From Saussurea involucrata (taxonomy: Eukaryota; Streptophyta; Magnoliopsida; Asterales; Asteraceae), in the NCBI GenBank assembly GCA_033807775.1, contig CM066321.1, positions 47,286,555 through 47,350,554 of the forward strand: a DNA stretch of 64,000 nt, given 5' to 3'. Position 1 is the stretch's first letter; each line of letters starts with the position of its first letter. The notes beneath the pieces were generated by a model. It was not told where the DNA came from and made no database searches. It was given only the letters and a program-made list of their open reading frames with translations. This document shows, in pieces, positions 57,230 through 64,000 of this stretch. The translations under genes and the position numbers were made by a program.

Positions 57230-58752
57230 TCAAACACTTTATAACTTGATAATGTATAAAATTCGCAATGGTTTATAAGACCTCAAAAGTACCAAGAGTG
57301 CATAATTGTCAAATGGTATTCACTTATGAAACAAAACACTCAAAAGGGTATATTCTCAAATAAAACGCAACTAAGTGCATAACACATCCAAAGCTCCATC
57401 GCGAGCTACTAAAACCGGCAAGCACCCTCAAAGACCCATTTGAGTATAAACCAAGCCCTTAAAGGCAAAATAAACGTTTGACTCAATACGCGTTGCCAAC
57501 ACGGTTACATAAACCAAAATACATCGTTACCCAAAATCTTTGTCTCTTGACCCTCAAGTGGCATTCGGACCGAAATCAAAAGGTTTACAATCATCAAAAT
57601 GTTCATAAGGTCGAGATTGACCAAAATCCACAACTCACACGTTTACAGTTTCAAAACGTAACATATCAAAATTATTGCATAATCTCAACAAACACTAAAA
57701 GTGTATTCTGACCAAACAACCTCCACTTATGCAATAAATTAACAAACACTTTCACTCATGATTTATTTATCAATTACCCAAAAATCCCAAATGTGGGTGT
57801 TTTACAAGATTTGTAAAGCTCAACACTTTGATTAATCAAAACCCACTAAATAACTCAACAACTGATAATTTTATGTAAAACACATAAACACCTTAAAAGA
57901 AACATTTTGGCATGTACAGCGTTTTCACAAATCAACTTGAACTCACCTTGCTAGATTTAGGCTAAATCTAGAATGTTTTTCCCAAACTTGATCTTCTTTG
58001 AAGAAACTTGAATCCTCAAGCCAAATCTTCCAAAAACTTAGATCCATAAGTTTCCAACCATAAATATTCACATCCAACCATAAAGAATCATTCCCAAAAC
58101 ATTTTTACATCAAGATCTCAACTTATACCAAAACCCTAATTTCCATAGATGAAGATAAGAGAAGGTTACCTTAACCACAACTTGAGTCCCCCAACTAAAG
58201 CACCTCTAGATCACCAACAAAACACCACAAGCTCCAACTCTTCAAAATGGACAAAAGGTTGGATGAAACCCTAGAAAGCTTTGGGTGAAGAAGATGAAGT
58301 GAAAGGGTTTCAAGATTTTTTTCCCAAAACATGGTAGATGAAGAAATCACTTGCAAATCTCGAATCTTGTGGCTAAATGGCTCAAAATCGACTTTGGGGC
58401 TTAGGGTTTTTGGTTTGGGAGAGAAAAGGATGAAGGGGGAGAAGTGGGAAATGAAAAATGGGGTTGAAAGGGAGAAAATCGTGTTTTTATGCTCCAGGTG
58501 CCCGACGGCTAAAGTGACGCGTGAGAGTGACACAAGTGTCACTTTCGCTGGTCACTTTAGCCGAGGGCATACTGAAAGTTGTTTTGGCCATAACTTCTTC
58601 GTTTTTGATCCGTTTTCGCTCCGGAAAGGCCCGTTGGGTTCGTATTTGAATTACCCATCCAACAAGTCTATAAAATCTAGGATTTAATCCAAATTACTAA
58701 TTTTCATATTTATCTTAAAATGTCGATACCTTCCAAAGGTCGGGGTGTTACA
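55718..58752 (-). repeat. 5' LTR of element D
   Basis: 3035 bases, plus-strand ends TGTAACACTC and GGTGTTACA. It contains the ~30-base array (56530-56840), a long (TA)n run (57178-57225) and one copy of the AGTGACACAAGTGTCACT palindrome. Followed by the target duplication CCAGT. Confidence 0.93.
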
Positions 58753-58757
58753 CCAGT

Positions 58758-61002
58758 CTAACTGGGAGTCATTGTAAACTTTTCCTTTTCGGGCTTCCTT
58801 ATCAACCTCTTTCATTAGTTATTCTTGAACTCTGATCGGATTTCTTTTCAGCTTCTTATTAGAGACTGAGTTCTGCGCAACCTTAAAGGCAAGTTTGGCA
58901 TCCTTTTGGCAGGCATCATATAATTCCTCAGCTCTGATAGACTCTTCACATTCTTCCGGAGTCAGGAATTCGAGGTCTGGTTGAGAAGGGATCCTGAGGC
59001 ATAGCTTTCTAGCTGATGAATCATTGTTGATCTTCTTCTTTGATTTTCGTCCTCAGACCTGTGAATTGGTCGTGAGGGTCTTTTTGGGTGACTCAACAAT
59101 TCTTCTTTCTCTTCTTGTTCATCAGTCTCTAACACAGAGACTGGATTATTGAAGTATCTTCAGCGATGGTTGCTGGGATTATTTGGTGCTGATGTTGAAC
59201 TTTAGCTCGTCTTTCAAGTAGGGGAGAGAACTAGCTGAATGAAAATAAAAGTGAGTTAGGTTTGGGAAGAAAGATATAGATAAAAGAAGGTTAAGTGTCT
59301 AGGAGGGGTCTGAGGTGAGAATGAGTAGAAGCAAGAAATGGAATGATGGAGAGGCATACCTGAGAAGGTTGCTCCCCCTCAGATACGATGCAAATCTTCA
59401 AGTTTCCCTTGGCAGCGATCCCTTTCTACTTTCCTTGGGAAGATTTCTTCGTAGGGGTCTTGTCAGATCTCCCTCTGCTTCAGTAATGACGACTCCTTTA
59501 AGAGGAGGAACGCATATGGGAATGGGATTGAACCATAGAGTTGATTTGTCATCTTCATCGTCGTCATCAATGTTCCCAGAGTCCTTTTTGGAGTCATCAA
59601 TCTCTAACTCCTCATCCTCTTCTTCTTCCTCCTCATCCTCATCCTCTTCGTTAGAGGGAATATCCACTAGTTCAGTATTGGATGAGGAAGAAGGAAGGGT
59701 TTGAGCTTCTTTATTCAATTCCTCCCCCTTGGTATGAGGGAGGTCTTCTTCAGCATTTTCTTGGTCCTTCTCCCCTCATTGACATCATTAGCTTGAAGGG
59801 GAGAGCTGATAGGAGCAGCTTCGTCATTTACCACCATGTCTTCCAGTTTTTCCACCTTGGCTTCTAGGCCAGGGATCGCTGCAGTGGTCGTTAACACGAA
59901 ATCTACGACCATCCCCAACTTGCAGCGATCATCTTCAGTGAATGAGGGGGTGAGAACAGCCACTGGTTCCCTCAACTTGCTCAGGATGTCAGCAAGTAGG
60001 GTATCGACCATGTAAATCAGGTGGATGACATAATTGGAGAGTGAGACAACGGTGTTGCTCAGCGATTACAACAATGAAGTATTAGCAGCAACATTCGTCT
60101 TCAGCTTTGAAACCTCCTCCGTTAGGGCTGATAGCTGAGAACTATCAGCTTTGGAGGAGAGTGAGGTGGAGAGATCTTTCAGTGATGTGTCGGCAACGTT
60201 TACAACATTTGTTTTGGCGGTGAGGTTGGTGGATAGAGAGTCCACACGATCAGTGACCTCCTTGATGAAGGCATTAATGGTTTCCAAATTATGATCTGTA
60301 AGAGAAAAGGAAGATTGAGCAAAGGGATGCTCAGGCTGAGTTATTGTAGAAGAAATGGGTAGGGATTTTGGAGTACCTGATGGTGCGGAGAAGACGTCAA
60401 AATGACTACTTCCCCCATAAAAGTTCCATGTCCCGCTCGAGAGAAGTCAGGGAAGTGGATATTTGCTGAGAGCCCACGAGAGGGAGACCATCAAGTCCTA
60501 CAGCGTTGGTGCGCATGAGTTCTTGCAACAGAGTTTCGTGTGTGTCAGCGAGGATAGTCGTTGGTGCAGTTAAGGTAACCAAGGAAACAGAGGGAGAAGC
60601 AAAGTTGGTGAAGATGGTCGTGCTTGGTGGTGCCAAAACCTACCTCATCAGTTCTTTGAGGTACTAAGAGTGGTGGGGAAGTTACCAACGTAGAATCAGC
60701 GATGCTCGGGATCGCTCAAGCAGTAGTCTCGGTAGCAAAACTGGTGGAGTGTACCATAAAGGTTTCTAGGGTCTCGGTTGCTGCAGAGTTTTCTTCTTAG
60801 TAACTCTCTTGGTATTTTCAGAGTGACCGAGAGGGGCTTCAGTGGGTTTCCTCTTTGAAGATGAAGAAGGTTTGGCAGTTTCATAAGCCACGGGGGGTTC
60901 AGCCGTGGGCATCGCTGCGGAAAGCGAAGAAGTAGTAGAAGAGAGGCGTTGTTTAAGTTCAGAAAGACTTACCTCGTTATCAACCCGCTCCACATCGAGG
61001 AT
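58758..61002 (-). pseudogene. Middle of gag-like gene of element C, degenerate
   Basis: Continues the frame of 61779-61003 after a stop (TGA at 61003-61005) with VERVDNEVSLSELKQRLSS and SKRKPTEAPLGHSENTKR. Several stops and register changes follow. Recognisable pieces are a coiled-coil-like segment METINAFIKEVTDRVDSLSTNLTAK (60287-60066), a segment with GLEAKVEKLEDMVV (60011-59715) and an extremely acidic block (NEEDEDEEEEEEDEE, about 59640-59590). The last part, EVDKEARKGKVYNDSQLDW, reaches the D insertion at 58758 and continues at 26977. Confidence 0.65.
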
Positions 61003-61779
61003 TCAAACCCCGAGGTTTAGGAGTTGATAATCACCCTCAGTTGGGTAGAGCATTTGAAGGAAAAATTGGAGGACCGCTAAGACAAAGCAGACATACGAGA
61101 CCTTCAGTTCCCGATCAGGTTTCTCGACCTTGGTCATCAGGTCATCAAAAATCATCCTGGCATAGTCTATATTTTTGCCAGAGATGACGCTGTATCCCAT
61201 ATGAAGTTGAGAGAGATTGGCCTGGTCCAACGATCCAGCTTTTCCACTCATGGATTGGATAATGTGGGTGAAGAAGAAGTTGAGTTCTGATGGAATTTTT
61301 GCTTTCAGGATTTTGGTCAACTTGTTGTCCAGGATTTGAGATATGGGCTTTGTCTCCCACTCATATTCTATGAGGTCTAGGAAGGAGATCAGTTCTGCGT
61401 CGGTGGGGGGTTCAGCGAATGGTCGGGTAGTAGGCAGGCGGAGAGCTGAGTGAACACCGTTGGGTGTGATGCTTCCTTCTCTATACTGGGTCTGGAAAGA
61501 AATCACAGTTACACTCTTTCCAGATTGAAGGGTTTTCTCAGCACGTAAGGCAGTGTACCAAAATTGCTGTAGAAGGTTCTTGTGAGCTGGAGGAGCGACG
61601 GTCAGCGAGTGGAATATGGGAGAGTTCCTTAGCAGGGTAACAACATCCGCCAAGTGCAAGCATGGTTTCTTTTCAAGGAATGTAAGCAACGCCATGTGAT
61701 TATTTCCAACGAATTGGACAACTGAGAGGTCGAATCTGACGTTCTTGGATTTCACGAAGGTTGATGCTTGTGAGGCCAT
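61003..61779 (-). CDS. N-terminal gag-like domain of element C
   Basis: 258 residues from MASQASTFVKSKNVRFDLS. The pattern FW-T-LRAEKTLQSGKSVTV … GVHSALRLP … LTKILKAKIPSELNFFFTHIIQSMSGKAGSLDQAN … IDYARMIFDDLMTKVEK matches my memory of a Gag-like domain frequent in Asteraceae retrotransposons, often annotated there as 'synaptobrevin, longin-like' or as a copia-type protein. The resemblance is family-level only. No catalytic residues are seen, and a structural, RNA-packaging role is inferred. The stop at 61003 is TGA in a frame that stays open for another 75 codons, so the protein was longer. Confidence 0.7.
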   Translation of the reverse strand: MASQASTFVKSKNVRFDLSVVQFVGNNHMALLTFLEKKPCLHLADVVTLLRNSPIFHSLTVAPPAHKNLLQQFWYTALRAEKTLQSGKSVTVISFQTQYREGSITPNGVHSALRLPTTRPFAEPPTDAELISFLDLIEYEWETKPISQILDNKLTKILKAKIPSELNFFFTHIIQSMSGKAGSLDQANLSQLHMGYSVISGKNIDYARMIFDDLMTKVEKPDRELKVSYVCFVLAVLQFFLQMLYPTEGDYQLLNLGV

Positions 61780-62298
61780 TTCTGGAAATATTAGAAGAAC
61801 AAAAGAAAAAGAAGAGGGAAGGTTTCTTTGTATGGAAAGTTTTTAGAGAAATTCCAGAAATAAGAAAAAATGGGTTTTTACCAGTTTCCTTTCAAGGAAA
61901 TAAACTTGTAAAATGGGGTTTTCCAGTTTCAACAACAATGAAAATGATAGAAAAAGATGTTTTACCAGTTTCCGTTTAAGGAAAGAAACTTGTAAAATGG
62001 GTTTTCCAGTTTCAACAGGAATAAAAATGGTAAAAAAAGATGTTTTACCGGTGTCCGTTTAAGGAAAGAAACTTGTAAAATGGGTTTTCCAGTTTCAAGT
62101 ATAATGAAAATGGTATAAAAGTATGTTTTACCAGTTTCCTTTTTGGGAGAAAATCTAGAAAACACACATCTAAGATGAAAGAGAAAGTTTAAAAATAGTT
62201 CTAAACCTTAAAAACCTTTGTAGGGTATTTGTAAGAAAATCATGAAAAAGGATGATTTTTAGAAAACAAACATGCTTTTGATCTTTATTAGCAAAGAT
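61780..62298 (-). repeat. Leader of element C with tandem repeats
   Basis: From about 61850 to 62160 there are four copies of a unit of about 80 bases with TTTTACCAGTTTCC, AAGGAAA(G)AAACTTG and TAAAATGGGTTTTCCAGTTTC. The array sits just upstream of the gag-like start. No primer site is visible before the insertion of G at 62299. Confidence 0.75.
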
Positions 62299-62995
62299 TG
62301 TTGATCCCAATGTTGACTCAACAATGATATTTATCTCTAAAGTTCGAACAAATATTTATATATGCGGAAGCGTTTTAAAGGAACTAAAGAGAGATGCTTC
62401 GGTAGAGAATACACACAGAATCAAATACGTGAAACAGTAATAACACAAGAGTTTAGCTCAATGATTCACTTTGTATTGAATTATCAAGAACACCAAGAAC
62501 ACCGTGAGTGTGTGATACAGAATGATATGCTTTAATCTGGTGTATGTGTTTTCGTGCAAAGTTACTAGAAAAGCTCTACAAGAGCCTTCTATTTATACTA
62601 CTTTACATGGGACAAAAGGTAGACAAGAAGTACTAAGGGTACAAAGACAACATCGTTGAACTGCAACAGGTACAACGTTAATGTAGTGCGCCGCAATCTG
62701 CAGAGGCTGCAACCCATCAGAGGTTGATACGTGGAATGTGCAGGGCACGCCTTGTACGAATGATCTTTAGGATCTTCGTACAGTAGAGGCACGCGAAAGG
62801 CACGATTGTCTTTATCTTTGATCTTCAGAAATCTTCATTCTTATAAGTCTTCATACCGCAGAGGCTCTGTGGCCTTATCCTCTGAGAAAGTCTTCTGTAG
62901 AATTATCTTCACTTGGTGTCTTGGCAGAGGCTCTGTCGATGCTCTATACTTAGCCTATTTTTCAATACTTCTTCTAACAGAAGTTGGAGCTAACA
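62299..62995 (-). repeat. 3' LTR of element G
   Basis: 697 bases with TG…CA ends. TATAAATAG on the minus strand at 62589-62597. No second copy in the window. Confidence 0.65.
62589..62597 (-). promoter_or_regulatory. TATA box of LTR-G
   Basis: TATAAATAG on the minus strand, the same core element as in LTR-C and LTR-E. Confidence 0.55.
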
Positions 62996-63181
62996 ATCTC
63001 GCCCTAAGTATTGAAAAATAAAAAAATTGGAAATTTGCATGTTTTTCTAAGCTAAGAGTACGACAAGAGGTGAACAATTGACCTCTGTAAAAATTTTACT
63101 TTTCTTTTAAAATTATGCCAGAGGCACTTACATTCGATTACTTGCAAAGTATGAAAAGTAGATAGAGGATAGGTGAGGATA

Positions 63182-64000
63182 TCAGACTCTGGCATTTGGG
63201 AAGTCGTTGATTTTGCCTGAGAGTCCTCCATCTCTGAGTTCATGAAATATTCTAATGCAGAGGTTTCTGAAGTTGATGACAGATTCGATGACCTCTATTA
63301 ATCTGTCAGCGAGAGCTCGATCCATGAACTCTGATCCTCTGTGCTCCAGGAGATTGGCTCTGAACTCGAGCAGAGTATTTGTTGCATATTTCTGGCAATC
63401 AATCTCTAGGAACAACTTCAACTTTCCAGTAGGATCTCGAAAGACATACCCAACCATAGGACTTGTGATGATGGAGTTTGGTCTAATGTCGGCAGAGGAG
63501 GGGCAGTCATCTTCTGGTGGTAGGAGATTTATTCTTCTAACTCCAAGGTCGAGTCCCACTTGGAAGTCAGTCAGACTGTATAGCAGAAGTTTTTCGCGCA
63601 TGGTCTTCTTGATCACACCATATGCCCTCTGAACTTCAAGTCTGGTGTTGTAGTTCCTCTTTGCCCAGTTCAGAAGTTTGGGTAGGTCATAGGGGCTCAG
63701 GTTCCTCAGATCTGCATCGGAGAACTTGTTCTCAGATCTGTCGGCCTTTTGACGTGACAGAGGTTGTAGTAGATTTGAGTGCCTCTGGTGTGAGAAAGCT
63801 TGCAGTAGATGACTTTCTCAATCCTTGAGTTTGAGAAGACTTGGTTGATAGGTTTGGCTTTATCTCTGTTGAAGTCTTCTCGTAGCTGCTTAAGAAAATC
63901 AGGTTGCAGAATGGATGGTGGCAGGGGATCGTTGACGGCTTTGCTGTACTGGTACTTGTACACCACCTCTTCCACTTGTCGTGGAGGTGCAGAGGGTGGA
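63182..64000 (-). pseudogene. Gag-like gene of element G, 3' part
   Basis: The frame is open at the window edge and runs through EEVVYKYQYSKAVNDPLPPS, FNRDKAKPINQVFSNSRIEKVIYCKLSHTRGTQIYYNLCHVK to about 63745. A one-base register change follows, then KFSDADLRNLSPYDLPKLLNWAKRNYN (left of 63700) and the 144-residue frame ending at 63182 (FQVGLDLGVRRINLLPPEDD, GYVFRDPTGKLKLFLEIDCQKYATNTLLEFRANL). This order of motifs resembles another protein segment frequent in Asteraceae copia-type elements, lying downstream of a Gag-like domain. No polymerase motif. Function unknown, probably structural. Confidence 0.65.

Larger units (their letters stand above)
26978..58752 (-). mobile_element. Element D: non-coding large LTR retrotransposon derivative, minus strand
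   Basis: The LTRs at 26978-30086 and 55718-58752 are flanked by the perfect target duplication CCAGT (26973-26977 and 58753-58757). Without the nested element E, D is about 9.2 kb, of which two thirds is LTR. The interior (52788-55717 plus 30087-30234) has an iMet primer site and a polypurine region but no gag or pol. The sequence next to the 3' LTR, read on the minus strand, contains TTCGAGGACGAAATCTCTTT, the signature left at the 3' end of chromovirus pol. D therefore derives from a Ty3/gypsy chromovirus. By type it is a LARD and would need proteins in trans. Confidence 0.9.
23013..62298 (-). mobile_element. Element C: gag-only LTR retrotransposon, minus strand, incomplete
   Basis: Its 3' LTR is at 23013-23926. 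The interior reappears on both sides of element D: 23927-26977 and 58758-62298. Removing D and one copy of its target site CCAGT joins the coding frame across the gap (…DSQLDW at 58758 to CKEKIDHKYY at 26977), so the two parts were one gene. Only a gag-like gene is present, with no polymerase. LTR ends TGTT…AACA suggest Ty1/copia relatives. The 5' LTR is not in the window, probably because element G inserted at 62299. It also contains the solo LTR at 24124-26150. Confidence 0.8.
62299..64000 (-). mobile_element. Element G: minus-strand LTR element running off the right edge
   Basis: The 3' LTR is at 62299-62995 (plus-strand ends TGTTGATCCC and GAGCTAACA). To its right is a weak polypurine complement (ATCTCGCCCTAAG), then coding sequence on the minus strand. 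The 5' part lies outside the window, so neither target duplication nor primer site can be checked. The ends are copia-like. Confidence 0.7.

Noticed and set aside
23013..62995. LTR-C and LTR-G as the two LTRs of one element
   Set aside because: Apart from the TGTTG(G/A)TCCC start and the TATAAATAG box they do not align. Their lengths differ (914 and 697), and both have 3'-type polypurine neighbours on the right.

Overview
This window is plant nuclear DNA made almost entirely of transposable elements inserted into one another. I see no ordinary host gene in 64 kb. The gag-like proteins on the minus strand at 61.0-61.8 kb and 63.2-64.0 kb look like retrotransposon proteins that are very common in daisy-family (Asteraceae) genomes. 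Asteraceae is therefore the most likely source, but this is inference from recalled family resemblance, not a search.

Layout, left to right. Element A is a non-coding LTR element. The window holds the end of its LTR (1-750), a tRNA-iMet primer site, and a leader interrupted by a Mutator-like element (3407-5031). An LTR fragment starts near 5175. Element B has a long plus-strand LTR (5345-9802, split by a solo LTR at 7081-8884) and a non-coding interior. The B interior contains a complete Athila-type Ty3/gypsy element (10228-22428) and, from 23013, element C.

Element C (minus strand, gag-only, copia-like ends) contains a solo LTR (24124-26150) and element D (26978-58752). D is a non-coding chromovirus derivative with 3.1-kb LTRs. 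Inside D is E (30240-52782, minus, gag-only). Inside E are a second Mutator-like element (32510-34041) and F (34302-49387, plus, gag-only). Inside F are a MITE, a TRIM (36999-37366) and a young Tekay-like chromovirus (39099-47321, minus). The interior of C resumes at 58758. From 62299 a further minus-strand element G runs off the right edge.

Most boundaries rest on matching target-site duplications: GCTTG (Athila), CCAGT (D), CTCCC (E), AAAAC (F), CTGAA (Tekay), TCAAA (TRIM), GTTAC (solo LTR in C) and TTGTTTTTA (first Mutator-like element). The nesting B > C > D > E > F > Tekay is six elements deep. Hand-counted LTR divergence agrees with this order: D about 3-4% over a sampled stretch, E about 2.2%, F about 2.7%, Tekay about 0.5%; Athila is about 1.5%.

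Only Tekay and Athila carry polymerase genes. A, B and D are non-coding. C, E and F carry only gag-like genes, and G shows only a gag-like fragment in the window. These six or seven probably depended on proteins supplied by other elements. Several genes are broken by stop codons of the kind produced by C-to-T change, as expected in methylated, silenced DNA.
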